A DNA stretch of 64,000 bases from Oscillospiraceae bacterium (GCA_018380115.1 JAGZUF010000025.1:1-64000), one strand, 5' to 3'. Shown: positions 34,501 through 44,279, counted from the first letter of the stretch. Translations and numbers: made by a program. Notes: generated by a model not told the origin, from the letters alone.

Positions 34501-36495
34501 TCAAAGTTTTGTTTTGTGCTCTAATTGCTTGCGCAGCTTGTCAATGCGGTCCCGCAGGAAGGCGGCATGCTCAAATTCCAGTATCTTGGCAGCCTCTTTC
34601 ATTTCGCGCGTCAGCTGTTCTATCTTTTTCTGGCATTCCGCGCGGCTCAGGCGCTTATCGTGCTTTGCGTCATCATCCTTGCGGGATATTTCCAGTACGC
34701 CATTGTCGCGCAGCTCTTTCACAATGGTTTTCGGCACGATACCGTGCGCTTCATTATATGCCTGCTGGATGCCGCGGCGGCGCTCAGTCTCCATGATGGC
34801 GCGCTCCATGGAGGGGGTGACACTGTCTGCATACATGATGACCATGCCGTCTGCATTGCGTGCCGCACGGCCGATAGTCTGTATCATGCTTGTCTCGCTG
34901 CGCAAAAAGCCTTCTTTATCGGCATCCAGAATGGCGACAAGGGAAACCTCGGGAAGGTCCAGACCTTCGCGCAGCAGGTTGATGCCCACAATGACGTCGA
35001 TAGCGCCCTTTCGCAAATCACGCATCAGCTCCACGCGCTCAAAGGTATCTACCTCATGGTGCATATATTTTACTTTTACGCCGTGGTCAGAGAGGTAATC
35101 CGTCAGGTCCTCAGCCATTTTTTTGGTCAGCGTCGTCACCAGTACGCGCTCGCCGCGCGCAGAGCGCGCGTTGATTTCGCTCAAAAGGTCTTCTATCTGT
35201 CCTTCCACCGGCTTTACCACCACGCGCGGGTCCAGAAGGCCGGTGGGGCGGATAACCTGTTCTACAATTTGCCCGGAATGCTGGCGTTCATATTCACCCG
35301 GTGTGGCAGAGACAAAAATGGTCTGGTTCAGGTGTGCCTCAAACTCCTCAAACTTCAGCGGGCGGTTGTCAAAGGCGGAGGGCAGGCGGAAACCATAATC
35401 CACAAGGCTTTTCTTGCGCGCAAAATCGCCGCCGTACATGGCACGAAGCTGCGGCAGCATCACATGGCTTTCGTCCACAAAAAGAAGAAAATCGTCCGGA
35501 AAATAATCCAGAAGCGTGGTGGGGGTAGAACCCGGCGCGCGCCCGGCCAGCACGGCGGAATAGTTTTCCACACCTTTGCAGGTGCCGACCTCCTGCAGCA
35601 TTTCCACATCGTAATTCGTGCGCTGGGCGATGCGCTGTGCCTCAATGAGCTTTCCCTCTGCGCGGAACTGCTCCACCTGCGCATCCATTTCCATTCGGAT
35701 GCGCCGCAGTCCTTCAGCCTTCTTTTCGTTCGAGACGATATAATGGCTGGCGGGGAAAATGGCAACATGGCGGATTGCCGCTTTTTTTTCGCCCGTCAGA
35801 GGGTTCACCTCGCTGATGCGGTCTACCTCGTCGCCGAAAAACTCCACGCGGATGGCAGTCTCGCTGGCGTATGCAAGGTTTATTTCAACAATATCGCCCC
35901 GCACGCGGAATTTGTTGCGCACAAAGTTCACGTCATTGCGCTCATACTGAAGGCTCACAAGGCGGCGCATCAGGTCCTCCCGGTTTAGCTGCATGCCCTC
36001 GCGTATGCTGATGACCATGCTGCGGTAATCGATAGGGTCACCCAGAGAATAGATGCACGATACGCTGGCCACGATGATAACGTCGCGCCGCTCACTGAGG
36101 GCCGCCGTAGCGGAATGGCGCAGGCGGTCTATCTCGTCGTTGATGGCGCTGTCTTTTTCAATATAGGTATCAGTGGAGGGGATATAGGCCTCTGGCTGGT
36201 AATAGTCGTAATAGCTTACGAAATACTCCACTGCGTTGTTTGGGAAAAATTCTTTGAATTCTGTGCAAAGCTGCGCGGCCAGCGTTTTATTATGCGCCAG
36301 CACAAGCGTGGGGCGGTTCACCTGCGCGATGACGTTGGCCATGGTAAATGTTTTGCCCGAGCCTGTCACGCCCAGCAGCGTCTGGCCGGAATAGCCTGCG
36401 CGCAGCCCGGCCACCAGCTTGTCGATAGCCTGGGGCTGGTCGCCTGTGGGCTTATAGGGAGAAACGAGTTCAAAGTGTTCCATGTAATGCGGCAC
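34501..36495 (-). CDS. uvrB: Excinuclease ABC subunit B
   Basis: UvrB verifies damage and loads UvrC. 664 residues, with Walker [16 protein letters not shown], the beta-hairpin region [20 protein letters not shown], the DEAD-like [12 protein letters not shown], helicase motif [11 protein letters not shown] and a C-terminal UVR domain ([20 protein letters not shown]). The GTG at 36495 has AAAGGA 7 nt upstream and is preferred to the ATG at 36483. Its first 26 nt overlap the end of radC. Confidence 0.97.
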   Translation of the reverse strand: MPHYMEHFELVSPYKPTGDQPQAIDKLVAGLRAGYSGQTLLGVTGSGKTFTMANVIAQVNRPTLVLAHNKTLAAQLCTEFKEFFPNNAVEYFVSYYDYYQPEAYIPSTDTYIEKDSAINDEIDRLRHSATAALSERRDVIIVASVSCIYSLGDPIDYRSMVISIREGMQLNREDLMRRLVSLQYERNDVNFVRNKFRVRGDIVEINLAYASETAIRVEFFGDEVDRISEVNPLTGEKKAAIRHVAIFPASHYIVSNEKKAEGLRRIRMEMDAQVEQFRAEGKLIEAQRIAQRTNYDVEMLQEVGTCKGVENYSAVLAGRAPGSTPTTLLDYFPDDFLLFVDESHVMLPQLRAMYGGDFARKKSLVDYGFRLPSAFDNRPLKFEEFEAHLNQTIFVSATPGEYERQHSGQIVEQVIRPTGLLDPRVVVKPVEGQIEDLLSEINARSARGERVLVTTLTKKMAEDLTDYLSDHGVKVKYMHHEVDTFERVELMRDLRKGAIDVIVGINLLREGLDLPEVSLVAILDADKEGFLRSETSMIQTIGRAARNADGMVIMYADSVTPSMERAIMETERRRGIQQAYNEAHGIVPKTIVKELRDNGVLEISRKDDDAKHDKRLSRAECQKKIEQLTREMKEAAKILEFEHAAFLRDRIDKLRKQLEHKTKL

Positions 36496-37186
36496 CTTTA
36501 TATCCTTTCACAGAATCCATATAGTTTGAAGCGGCAAAGCTGAGATAATCTGCATCGCAGAAAATGAAGTGGTCTACAAGCTCAATATTTACTACGCTCA
36601 GTGCCTGCAGAAGGCTTTTGGTCACGGCAAGGTCGCTGCTTGAGGGCAGCGGCACACCGCGCGGATGATTGTGCGCAAGAATCACGCCCGTGGCGCGCCA
36701 GCGCACAGCAAACTCCACCACCTGCGCTGCGCTTACACTGGTGGTGTTGGCGGTTCCGTAAGAGAGACGCTCGAAGCGCAGCAGGGCGCGCCTGTCGTCC
36801 AGCGCGGCAACATAAAATTCTTCGGCCGTCTTGGCAAAAAAGTACGGCATCAGAAATTCGGCGGCGGCCGATGGGCTGTCCAGCGGCCGCCGCGCATCCC
36901 GCTTGTTCTCAAGATAGTATGCACACATCTGGGGGATGAATTTCAGCACGGCGGCACTGGAAGGCCCAATGCCGGGCACCTGCACAAGCTCTTCATACGG
37001 TGCGTCCAGCGCTGCGGAAAGGCTGCCAAAGGTGCGGATAACACGGTGTGCGAGGCTGTTTGTATCTCCGCGCGCATGTGCCAGAAACAAAAGAAATTCC
37101 ATGGCGTTGTGCTCTTCAAACCCCATCAGGCCTTCGCGCAGAAACCGGTTATATACGCGCTGCCGATGCTGGTCGTGCTCCCCCAC
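36470..37186 (-). CDS. radC: RadC family JAB-domain protein
   Basis: A 238-residue RadC protein. N-terminal helix-hairpin-helix ([17 protein letters not shown]) and C-terminal JAB/MPN+ metalloprotease-like domain with the zinc motif [14 protein letters not shown] (HxH and Asp). The biochemical role is unsettled: the name reflects an old repair phenotype later reassigned. GTG start at 37186 after CAGGAGGG. Here it leads, and overlaps, uvrB, so it is co-expressed with excision repair. Confidence 0.93.
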   Translation of the reverse strand: MGEHDQHRQRVYNRFLREGLMGFEEHNAMEFLLFLAHARGDTNSLAHRVIRTFGSLSAALDAPYEELVQVPGIGPSSAAVLKFIPQMCAYYLENKRDARRPLDSPSAAAEFLMPYFFAKTAEEFYVAALDDRRALLRFERLSYGTANTTSVSAAQVVEFAVRWRATGVILAHNHPRGVPLPSSSDLAVTKSLLQALSVVNIELVDHFIFCDADYLSFAASNYMDSVKGYKGAALHGTL

Positions 37187-37343
37187 GTTTATCCCTCCTG
37201 CGGCTTCATTTCATTTTACTACTTAAGGTAGTGAAAGTAAAGAAAAATATAAAAAAAGTTGTAGTTGTGATGCTTGCAATTCCAAACGGGAACCAGTAAC
37301 ATTATACATAAAGATAGGTGTTTTGGAAAGGGCGGCAGGCAGG

Positions 37344-38315
37344 ATGAGGCAGTTTACAGCAGGGAAAAATGAGCAGGATATGAGGCTTTCGCGTTTTGTG
37401 CAGCGCGTGGCGCGAAAGCTGCCGGCCTCCGCCATGTACAAAGCGTTCCGCAACCGGCGCATTAAAGTGAATGGACGCCGTGCCGCGCCAGATGTCCTGC
37501 TGTGTGCGGGGGATGTGATAGAGCTGTACCTCAATGATGAATTTTTTGAAGAGAATGCCTCACGGCCGCAGACGAGGCAGGCTGGAAAAAGCCGCTTTCC
37601 CATACAGGTTATTTATGAGGATGCCGATATTGCAGCTCTGTATAAACCGGCGCATCTTCTGTGCCATTCAGACCGGACGGGCGATGACAGCCTGGTAGAC
37701 CAGTTCATACGCTATCTGAAGAAAAAAGGAGAATATGCCTGCGAGGGCGAGAATAGCTTTGCCCCGGCGGCGGCCAACCGGCTGGACAGGGGCACCGAAG
37801 GCCTTGTTCTGGCTGCAAAGAACCGCCCCGCCCTACGGGCACTGAACGAAATCATCCGGCAGGATATGCTGCAAAAGGAATATTTGTGCATTACTGCGGG
37901 CCGCCCGCCGGAGGGGGTTCACGAGGCGTATCTGCGCCATTTTGAAAAGAATAACAAAGTGCATGTGCAGAGCCTGGCAGCGCCGGGGTATAAAAAAATC
38001 ATCACCCAGGTGCAGGTGCTGAAAACGTGCGGGCCATACAGCCTGTGCCGCATTGGGCTTATCACAGGGCGCACGCACCAGATCCGCGCGCATCTGGCGT
38101 TCCTCGGCGCGCCGGTGCTTGGCGACATCAAATACGGCAACCGCAGGATGAATGCGCGCACGGGCTTAAACACGCAGGCGCTGTGCGCAGCGTGTGTCAC
38201 CTTTGGGCAGCTTCCGGAAGGCAGCGAACTGGCCCGGCTCTCCGGCCGCTGCATCGCATTGCAGCACACCCAGGTGGAAAAGCAGTTTGAGGCACTGTGT
38301 GCGGCAGGCGGGTAA
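37344..38315 (+). CDS. RluA-family pseudouridine synthase
   Basis: It isomerises uridine to pseudouridine in rRNA or tRNA. 323 residues: an S4-like RNA-binding N-terminus (LSRFVQRVARKLPASAMYKA, RRIKVNGRR) and the catalytic domain with NRLDRGTEGLVLAAK (catalytic Asp148) and the KUN-type C-terminal motif GRTHQIRAHLAFLGAPVLGD. The start at 37344 has AAAGGG upstream; a TTG at 37323 is the alternative. The exact target position (RluB/C/D-like) cannot be assigned. Confidence 0.93.
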   Translation: MRQFTAGKNEQDMRLSRFVQRVARKLPASAMYKAFRNRRIKVNGRRAAPDVLLCAGDVIELYLNDEFFEENASRPQTRQAGKSRFPIQVIYEDADIAALYKPAHLLCHSDRTGDDSLVDQFIRYLKKKGEYACEGENSFAPAAANRLDRGTEGLVLAAKNRPALRALNEIIRQDMLQKEYLCITAGRPPEGVHEAYLRHFEKNNKVHVQSLAAPGYKKIITQVQVLKTCGPYSLCRIGLITGRTHQIRAHLAFLGAPVLGDIKYGNRRMNARTGLNTQALCAACVTFGQLPEGSELARLSGRCIALQHTQVEKQFEALCAAGG

Positions 38316-38450
38316 AAATATCCAGAGGCAGCAGCCTCAGCCTTTTCATGGTGCTCGAAGCAATACGGGGCTGCCGCCTGCGGCAACACCGGGCATTTGA
38401 GTGGGACAGAGCAGCTTAAAAAAATTGACTTGAAAAAAGTGAAAAAACTC

Positions 38451-38478
38451 TTGACGAAACATAAAAAATTCTTATAAT
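38451..38478 (+). promoter_or_regulatory. Promoter of tRNA-Thr
   Basis: TTGACG (38451-38456), a 16-nt AT-rich spacer and TATAAT (38473-38478), 36 nt before the tRNA. Confidence 0.82.
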
Positions 38479-38514
38479 AGATAAAGACGCTTGTTGCGCC
38501 TGAAACCACAAAAT

Positions 38515-38590
38515 GCTACTGTGGCTCAGTTGGTAGAGCAGCTGATTCGTAATCAGCAGGTCGCCGGTTCGAGTCCGGCCAGTAGCTCCA
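38515..38590 (+). tRNA. tRNA-Thr (anticodon CGT)
   Basis: 76 nt with encoded CCA. The acceptor arm is GCTACTG with the TAGTAGC-type 3' strand, the anticodon loop is TTCGTAA giving CGU (reads ACG), and the T loop is GGTTCGAGTCC. Confidence 0.95.
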
Positions 38591-38592
38591 AG

Positions 38593-38624
38593 AACTCCCG
38601 AAACCATATGGTTTCGGGAGTTTT
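38593..38624 (+). terminator. Terminator of tRNA-Thr
   Basis: AACTCCCGAAACC pairs perfectly with GGTTTCGGGAGTT and is followed by TT. Confidence 0.85.
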
Positions 38625-38673
38625 GCGTGTTTGACAGAAATTTAGTGATTATGTGCGGTTTTTCCGGCTTATA

Positions 38674-39006
38674 TTAAGTTCTGTTTTCTTCTCCCCAGAT
38701 ACACAACTGGTCAAGAATCTTCATCAAAGACCGTCCGCGTTCGCTGAGCGTATATTCTACCTTGGGGGGAATCTGAGGATATTCTTTCCGTATAATTAGC
38801 TGATTTGCTTCCAGTTCCTTGAGATTGCTGCTCATGGTTTTATCCGAGACCCTTTTTAAATATCGTTTCAGTTCATTGAACCGCACCGTTCCAAATTCCA
38901 TCAGGCAATACAGAATTACCATTTTATGTTTACCAGAAATAAGCGATAGGGTGTAACTGAATCCCGTGTCTTCAAAATTCGCGTTTTCTATATAATTCTT
39001 TATCAT
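38674..39006 (-). CDS. HxlR family transcriptional regulator
   Basis: A 110-residue winged-helix protein of the HxlR (MarR-like) family: YTLSLISGKHKMVILYCLME, RFNELKRYLKRVSDKTMSS and PPKVEYTLSERGRSLMKIL are the family blocks. The start at 39006 follows AGGAAAG; in-frame ATGs further up (39039, 39072) have no site. It diverges from the flavin-reductase gene and probably controls it, since HxlR regulators often respond to quinones or electrophiles. AT-rich codon use in both genes suggests joint acquisition. Confidence 0.9.
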   Translation of the reverse strand: MIKNYIENANFEDTGFSYTLSLISGKHKMVILYCLMEFGTVRFNELKRYLKRVSDKTMSSNLKELEANQLIIRKEYPQIPPKVEYTLSERGRSLMKILDQLCIWGEENRT

Positions 39007-39135
39007 ATTAACACTTTCCTGTTTGATAGTATATTTCATATATGATAGTACTTGTTTTTTTACTATTGACAATTTATAATTTTAACTGCCGATACAATAT
39101 GTGTCAATCCTAAATGATAAGGCAAGGTAAATAAG

Positions 39136-39705
39136 ATGAGAAAGCAGCTGGATATTACGGAGGGCATTTTTCCAATGCCCGTTTTGATGGTAGCAACTTA
39201 TAACGAGGATGGTACGGTTAATGTGATGAATGCCGCATGGGGTACCATGCAAGAGCGGGATACGGTGGCACTCAATCTCACGGAAACGCACAAGACCGTG
39301 AAAAATATTAAGGCAAGAGGCGCATTTACGGTAAGCCTTGCAGATGCGGCTCACGTTGCGGAAGCGGATTATTTTGGCGTGGTGTCCGGTAATAATTCAC
39401 CTGACAAATTTGCGAACAGCGGGTTGACCTCCTTCAAGTCTGAGGTTGTGGATGCTCCGGTCATCAATGAATTCCCTCTATGTCTGGAGTGCAGATTTGT
39501 TGAATACCAGTCCAACGAATATGGCTGCGGCGTGATTGGAAAAGTCGTCAAAGTCACTGCAGATGACAGTGTGATGGAAGATGGCAAGTTGAATATGGCG
39601 CTGGTCAATGCCATTGCATTTGATCCTTATACACACGGCTACTACAAGGTAACAGAGAGAGTTGGGGAAGCCTTCAAAGACGGGCTGGAGCTGAAAAGTA
39701 AATAG
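39136..39705 (+). CDS. Flavin reductase-like FMN-binding protein
   Basis: A 189-residue split-barrel FMN-binding protein: PMPVLMVATYNEDGTVNVMN at the N-terminus, LNLTETHKTVKNIKARGAFT and FGVVSGNNSPDKFANSGLT are typical of the flavin-reductase-like family. Members pass electrons from NAD(P)H or other donors through FMN; many clostridial ones act on quinones or are of unknown substrate. Divergent from the HxlR regulator across a 129-nt AT-rich gap that must contain both promoters. Confidence 0.88.
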   Translation: MRKQLDITEGIFPMPVLMVATYNEDGTVNVMNAAWGTMQERDTVALNLTETHKTVKNIKARGAFTVSLADAAHVAEADYFGVVSGNNSPDKFANSGLTSFKSEVVDAPVINEFPLCLECRFVEYQSNEYGCGVIGKVVKVTADDSVMEDGKLNMALVNAIAFDPYTHGYYKVTERVGEAFKDGLELKSK

Positions 39706-39814
39706 AACGTTGAAAAGAAAACATTGGAAAATAGCCTTGTAAAAATAAAAACGGACTCGTTCAAACCCAGAATTTTCATTTTTTGACGGGCATCTTTTTT
39801 CCAACTTTTGCAAC

Positions 39815-39857
39815 AAAACGCCGTACCCCTTGCAGAAACTGCGGGTGCGGCGTTTTT
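39815..39857. terminator. Terminator between convergent genes
   Basis: AACGCCGTACCC with GGGTGCGGCGTT and a T5 tail on the plus strand; A-rich on the other side. From 39858 to 40042 no gene is visible. Confidence 0.82.
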
Positions 39858-40042
39858 GTATTGCCGGTTTCAGCGGAAGGCAACCCATGGCTTGGCCTAA
39901 GGCTTTGGCTGCAGGGCAGGTGAAAAGGCCAATGGAGCCGCTTGCGGCGCGGTATGAGAATGCACACCCTTTGTCTTTATCTGCCGGAGGCTTCCTGCTT
40001 TGCGGGCTGTGCACATTTAGAAGAACAGGCGCGGTAAATGCA

Positions 40043-40708
40043 CTATATCCAATGAAAGTTCTCTTTGCCGGCAGCGGCTTCAAACTGATATTTTATGATG
40101 CCGAGGTCTATTTTGCTGTAAAATCCAAGCCCTGCCCTGGCGTGGACATTGCCGTTTTCATAAGAAAGATAAAATTTCTGCTGGTTCATTGCGGTAGGGG
40201 CCAGCAGGGCGGCATCTACCCCCGCCTGAAACCAAGCGGGGGTATTGGGGCCTGCATTGCTCACGGCGCTGCGGCTTTTGGAGCGATGCGGTTTTCCAGC
40301 AGAGACGCCATGGCCAAGCGCTATCACAGCGGCCAGCCTTTCACGGCGTCCTATTTCAAATGCACCAGCTGTTTTTCTGTATGTCAGGGCGGCCCAGCAG
40401 GTGTTCAGGCCAAGCTGCTGAGCTTTCAGCACGAGCCGCTGCCCGTAATAGCCGCATGCTTCCTCCAGGCGTCTGCCTTTTTCGCCCACCAAAGCGATGT
40501 AGTTTTGAACACCGGAAAAGCTGCCGTAATGCGCCAGAAAGCTGTCAAAGGCCCGGGGCTCGTTCACTACCAGTTGGATATGCAGGCCGCTTTCCCTGTT
40601 GCAGTGCTCTATTTCCTGATGAAGCACTGTTATGTCAGCCTTGCTCAAGGGTTCGAGTGTATATTGGCGTACACTGTGCCGCTGCTTCATTGCCTGAAAA
40701 ATATCCAT
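40043..40708 (-). CDS. Nitroreductase family protein (TM1586-like)
   Basis: A 221-residue FMN-dependent oxidoreductase-like protein. MDIFQAMKQRHSVRQYTLEP is the nitroreductase start motif, GQRLVLKAQQLGLNTCWAAL the flavin-site helix, and APTAMNQQKFYLSYEN the repeated half found in the putative TM nitroreductase family. The start at 40708 has AAAAGGAG 9 nt upstream. It lies 22 nt after the ArsR-type gene, so the two form an operon. The physiological substrate is unknown. Confidence 0.87.
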   Translation of the reverse strand: MDIFQAMKQRHSVRQYTLEPLSKADITVLHQEIEHCNRESGLHIQLVVNEPRAFDSFLAHYGSFSGVQNYIALVGEKGRRLEEACGYYGQRLVLKAQQLGLNTCWAALTYRKTAGAFEIGRRERLAAVIALGHGVSAGKPHRSKSRSAVSNAGPNTPAWFQAGVDAALLAPTAMNQQKFYLSYENGNVHARAGLGFYSKIDLGIIKYQFEAAAGKENFHWI

Positions 40709-40730
40709 GCTTTTTCTCCTTTTCAATCTC

Positions 40731-41076
40731 TTATTCTTCCGTTTCCGGCTGGGGCGGCTGCCTCATCATTACCCTTGCCTGCTGCAGCATTTGCAGCAGA
40801 GCTTCTATTTCGCCGCAGTCAGAATGAAAAGAATAATAGTTTTTTGTTCCTTTCCGCCGCACGCGGATGATGCCGGCATCCTCTAATATGCGCAGATGAT
40901 GAGATACTGCGGGGCAGGAAGACACACTTTTCCGCGATGGCTCTTGTGCAGCCTTTCATTTGCAGCATTTTGAGGATAAGGTGCTGGCGTTTTTTATCGC
41001 CAAGCACAAGCCGCGTGCGGCGGCATGCGGCAAATCGCCCTGCAAGCTGCGCCATCTCGCGGCTGAATGCTGCCAT
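40731..41076 (-). pseudogene. ArsR family regulator split by a frameshift
   Basis: An N-terminal segment (FSREMAQLAGRFAACRRTRL, ILKMLQMKGCTRAIAEK) and a C-terminal segment (SSCPAVSHHLRILEDAGIIR, RRKGTKNYYSFHSDCGEIEA) together form a normal ArsR winged helix but lie in different frames. The break is at the TGTGTC stretch near 40921-40926, where removing one base joins them. The split falls just before the recognition helix (SCPAVSHHLRIL), so no intact DNA-binding protein can be made without slippage. It may be real decay or a sequencing error. Its presumed target is the nitroreductase gene. Confidence 0.72.
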
Positions 41077-41193
41077 GTATATTAGCTTGTTTCGTTTGCC
41101 GGTATGGATCATTTTACTATATTTTTCAGGCCATGGCCGAATGGGAAAATTGCGACAAAATACTCCCTGCTGTGCAGCATGGGCGAAAGGGCT

Positions 41194-41232
41194 AAAAAGG
41201 GCGGGCCCATGTGCGGTGGGCCCGCCCTCTCT
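41194..41232 (-). terminator. Terminator of the 41290 gene
   Basis: GGGCGGGCCCA with TGGGCCCGCCC and a leftward T5 tract (A5 at about 41197). Confidence 0.85.
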
Positions 41233-41289
41233 GCATCCGTCAAAAGCCGCCCTCTCAAGCGGCCTGCCCGGCGCGGATAGAAAACCGGC

Positions 41290-41508
41290 TTACAGCGCAA
41301 AGTCCTCCGGCGAGAAGCCGGGCAGCTTGGGGGCGCGCTTTGGAATACGGCGCAAAGGGTCATACCGGTAATACCTGCACTTAGACACCTGGCGCACAGG
41401 CCCCTTTTTTTCACAGTAGAAGCAGCCGGGCTGCGGGGCTTTGCGCCCGAATTCACAGTATTCGCAGCTGGGGCTGATTGTGGCGCCGAACAGCGGCTTT
41501 TCAAACAT
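41290..41508 (-). CDS. Small cysteine-rich protein
   Basis: A 72-residue protein with six cysteines, four in two CxxC pairs (CEYC near residue 15, CFYC near 29), plus CEKKG and a basic C-terminal half (KCRYYRYDPLRRIPKRAP). The pattern suggests a zinc ribbon. The AGGAGC site before the ATG at 41508 is good, and a terminator follows. It sits 68 nt downstream of ylbJ on the same strand. I recognise it only as a recurrent hypothetical of Clostridia. Confidence 0.75.
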   Translation of the reverse strand: MFEKPLFGATISPSCEYCEFGRKAPQPGCFYCEKKGPVRQVSKCRYYRYDPLRRIPKRAPKLPGFSPEDFAL

Positions 41509-41576
41509 AGCGCTTGCTCCTCTTCCTTTGCGTTTTTTTTTATTATATCAGAGCAGGCCGTCAGCTTCAACTGTAT

Positions 41577-42629
41577 TCAGGTGCGCGCGCTGCGCCGCGG
41601 GCAGATGGCCAGCGCACACATGCAGAATACGGCGCACACTGCATCTGCGGGCATGCGCGAGGTGAAAACAGGGCCGCTGAAGGCCGCAGCGGGCAGGCTG
41701 ACGGGAAACAGGTGCATCAGCACGGCCAGCACAGCGAGGCAGAGCGGCAGATGTGCAATGCGCGAGAGCGCCAGAGGGCGGAGAGAGATATTAGGATGTG
41801 TCAGTGCACGAACCTGTAAAAACACACAGGCGCCCATCAGGCTCAGGGCCGCCATGCACAGCGGTACACGGTATGCTGGCGCACATGTGCTGGCCTTCTG
41901 GCATGCGGCCGTCACCTCAAGCGGAAGACAAACGGCATACTGAGCCGGAGGCGAAGAGCCTGCGGGTGTATAAATGCCCGCCAGAAAAGAAAACAGTATG
42001 ATATAGCCACATAAAACGGCCATAGAGAACACCGCGCCGCGCACCGCGGCAACAATGCCCTTTTCCGGCGGGGATGGGCGGTGCGGCGGCTGGGCATTGC
42101 CCTCTGGTGCAAGCCGGGAAGCGGCAAAACCGCACATGAGGCCGGCGGCGAACTGGCTTGCAAGCAGAAACCACCCTGCCTTCACACTGCCCAGCATGGC
42201 GAAACCGACACTGCCTACAATGAAGGCCGGGGAGGAGCCGATACAGCACACCAGAAGTACAGAGGCCTCGCGCGGGCTTATTTCACCCTCACGGTACATT
42301 CTGTCTACACTGCGCGCCGCCGAGGCAAATCCACCCAAAAGCCCGCAGAACAGCGCGGCCGGGGCCCGGCGGCTGCGGATGCCCAACGCCCGGGCCACAG
42401 GAATGAAGGGAATGCCGAAAAAGGACGCCAGCGGGCTTTGCAGCAGCAGCTCACATAAAACCAGAAAGGGGAACAGGGAGGGAATTACCGTCTCGCAGCA
42501 TAGCTGCATGCCGCGCGCGGCCCCTTGCATGGCAATGCCGGGCCGTGCCAGCGTCTGCACCATGCACAAGATGAGAAACAGAAACCACGCGGCGCGCAGG
42601 CTGCGCCCTTTTTGCCATGGAGAACTCAT
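41577..42629 (-). CDS. ylbJ: Sporulation integral membrane protein YlbJ
   Basis: A 350-residue membrane protein with about eight to nine helices. ETVIPSLFPFLVLCELLLQS, FCGLLGGFASAARSVDRMYR and LLVCCIGSSPAFIVGSVGFA are the conserved nucleoside-recognition (gate) segments of YlbJ. In Bacillus it is made in the mother cell under sigma-E and is needed for spore cortex formation. The start at 42629 is the MSSPWQ methionine; the open frame reaches 42983 but that part overlaps the divergent yqfC gene. It diverges from yqfC across a 60-nt gap. Confidence 0.92.
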   Translation of the reverse strand: MSSPWQKGRSLRAAWFLFLILCMVQTLARPGIAMQGAARGMQLCCETVIPSLFPFLVLCELLLQSPLASFFGIPFIPVARALGIRSRRAPAALFCGLLGGFASAARSVDRMYREGEISPREASVLLVCCIGSSPAFIVGSVGFAMLGSVKAGWFLLASQFAAGLMCGFAASRLAPEGNAQPPHRPSPPEKGIVAAVRGAVFSMAVLCGYIILFSFLAGIYTPAGSSPPAQYAVCLPLEVTAACQKASTCAPAYRVPLCMAALSLMGACVFLQVRALTHPNISLRPLALSRIAHLPLCLAVLAVLMHLFPVSLPAAAFSGPVFTSRMPADAVCAVFCMCALAICPRRSART

Positions 42630-42689
42630 AACGCCACCCCCATTCCGATATATATGAATGATACCGGATGAAAGAACAGGGAGGGCGCT

Positions 42690-43010
42690 ATGAAAAAACA
42701 GAAAAGGCGTGCGGAGCCGTTTTCGCTTTCGCGCGCGCTTGGCGCCGCCGGGCGCACGGAAGAGGTGCAGAAACTGCTGTATGGGAAACCGGCGCTGCAT
42801 ATCGACTGCACCGGGAATATCTCCATAGAAAATTGCCGGGAGATTTTGCAATATAATGAGGATGAGCTTTTGCTGGATATGGGGATATGCCGCGTAGCTT
42901 TCAAAGGTGACGGCATTCTGGTAGACACTTATCAGAAAGACAGAATCACTGCGCACGGACGGGTGTTTTCCGTCTCGTTCCACGGGAAAGATGAGGTGAG
43001 CGGCCAGTGA
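42690..43010 (+). CDS. yqfC: Sporulation protein YqfC
   Basis: A 106-residue member of the YabP/YqfC family: LHIDCTGNISIENCREILQY, DMGICRVAFKGDGILVDTYQ and ITAHGRVFSVSF are the conserved blocks. In Bacillus it belongs to the sigma-E regulon and is needed for sporulation. GGGAGGG precedes the ATG. It is translationally coupled to yqfD by a 4-nt overlap. Confidence 0.92.
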   Translation: MKKQKRRAEPFSLSRALGAAGRTEEVQKLLYGKPALHIDCTGNISIENCREILQYNEDELLLDMGICRVAFKGDGILVDTYQKDRITAHGRVFSVSFHGKDEVSGQ

Positions 43011-44182
43011 GAAGAAAGCCCTTTCGCTTTGTGGAGGCCACCGTGCGCTTTGAAACTGAGGGCGGGCTGGGAGAGAAACTGCTCAGCCGGTGTGCGCGCG
43101 ACCAAATAGAACTGGAAGCCGTGACACCTACGGCAACAGGCTTCAGGGGCCGTGTGCGTGCGCGTGACTATGCGGCACTGGCGAAGCATGCCCGGCGCTG
43201 CCACTGCCATGTGCGTGTGAAAGAACGTTATGGCGTTATGTTCTGGCTTGCTGCCTACCGGCGGCGTGCCGGCCTTCTGGCAGGCGCAGCCGCTGCGGCG
43301 CTTCTGCTGGCCCTCAGCCAGCGGCTTGTATGGAATATCACCTTTTTGAACTGTACTCAGGCAGAACAGCAGCAGCTTCGCACGCAGTTATACGAGCACG
43401 GCATCTATGAGGGCGCCTATGTGGATGCACAGATGTTGAAATATACGGCGAGTGAGATGTTTCTTTCTACGGATGAATACAGCTGGGTGACACTGAATTT
43501 TGTGCATGGGCGACTGGTGGCTGAAAAGGTGGACAGGACACAGCAGCCCCAGGCGCTGGAGCAGCAATACTGTGATTTTGTGGCCGCCGAGGACGGACGC
43601 CTCACTCGGCTGGATGTCTCTGGCGGGTTTGTGCGCCGCCGCGAGGGCGAGACCGTCTCGAAGGGGGAGGTGCTCGTGTCCAGCGGACGGGTGGGGCGCA
43701 GCGGCGAAGCGCTGCTCAGCCCGGCGGCGGCAAAGGTGTATGCCGAGGTGGAAAAAATATATACCTGTACCCAGCCCCTTCAGGTGTCGGCCCAGTGCCC
43801 CACAGGTGAAGTGCAGACAGCGCGGCGTCTGCTTGGGCCATGGGGAGCTTTGCCGCTTTCCCCAGGCTTGCAGGAGGACGGGCAGGGTATTACTCAGGTT
43901 GCGAGGCAGGGGGTTGCGCTGTTTGGCCTGCATTTTCCTGCAACTGTGGAAACTGCTACACTGAGAAGCACACAGACGGTGCAGGCGCGGCTTTCAAAAA
44001 CGCTGGCCGCACAAACGGCACGGATGAAAATTTTTGATGAAATCAGCCGGGAGTTTGGCGAATATACCCTTGTGAGCAGTGAAGAGCTGGTGGACGAAGG
44101 CCCGGATTCCGTCACTGTCACCCTGCGCGTGTGCATCGAAACAGATATTGCGCGCAAGGCTGAGTTCGGCGGTTTTACATGA
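43007..44182 (+). CDS. yqfD: Sporulation protein YqfD
   Basis: A 391-residue protein with one membrane segment (about residues 83-105, YRRRAGLLAGAAAAALLLAL) between a small cytoplasmic N-terminal domain and a large outside domain. WNITFLNCTQAEQQQLRTQL and SWVTLNFVHGRLVAEKV match YqfD, a sigma-E-dependent stage IV protein. GTG start at 43007 inside the yqfC stop. The spacing yqfC-yqfD-phoH-ybeY is the standard Firmicutes order. Confidence 0.92.
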   Translation: MRRKPFRFVEATVRFETEGGLGEKLLSRCARDQIELEAVTPTATGFRGRVRARDYAALAKHARRCHCHVRVKERYGVMFWLAAYRRRAGLLAGAAAAALLLALSQRLVWNITFLNCTQAEQQQLRTQLYEHGIYEGAYVDAQMLKYTASEMFLSTDEYSWVTLNFVHGRLVAEKVDRTQQPQALEQQYCDFVAAEDGRLTRLDVSGGFVRRREGETVSKGEVLVSSGRVGRSGEALLSPAAAKVYAEVEKIYTCTQPLQVSAQCPTGEVQTARRLLGPWGALPLSPGLQEDGQGITQVARQGVALFGLHFPATVETATLRSTQTVQARLSKTLAAQTARMKIFDEISREFGEYTLVSSEELVDEGPDSVTVTLRVCIETDIARKAEFGGFT

Positions 44183-44279
44183 AAAGTCGTGGAAATTTTG
44201 TAGGACTTGTGCACAAAATAGTCTTTAATATTTTGATAAATCTGCTATAATAAAAGGGAATGGAAAGTGAGGCAAACGG

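Noticed and set aside
33248..35098. 616-codon open frame on the plus strand
   Set aside because: It lies antisense to uvrA and uvrB, which have full motif support, and its residues show only the composition of a shadow frame.
37187..37343. LexA box ahead of radC-uvrB-uvrA
   Set aside because: A GGGAACCAGTAAC stretch and an ACTAC/GTAGT palindrome are present, but neither fits the Gram-positive LexA consensus well enough to call.
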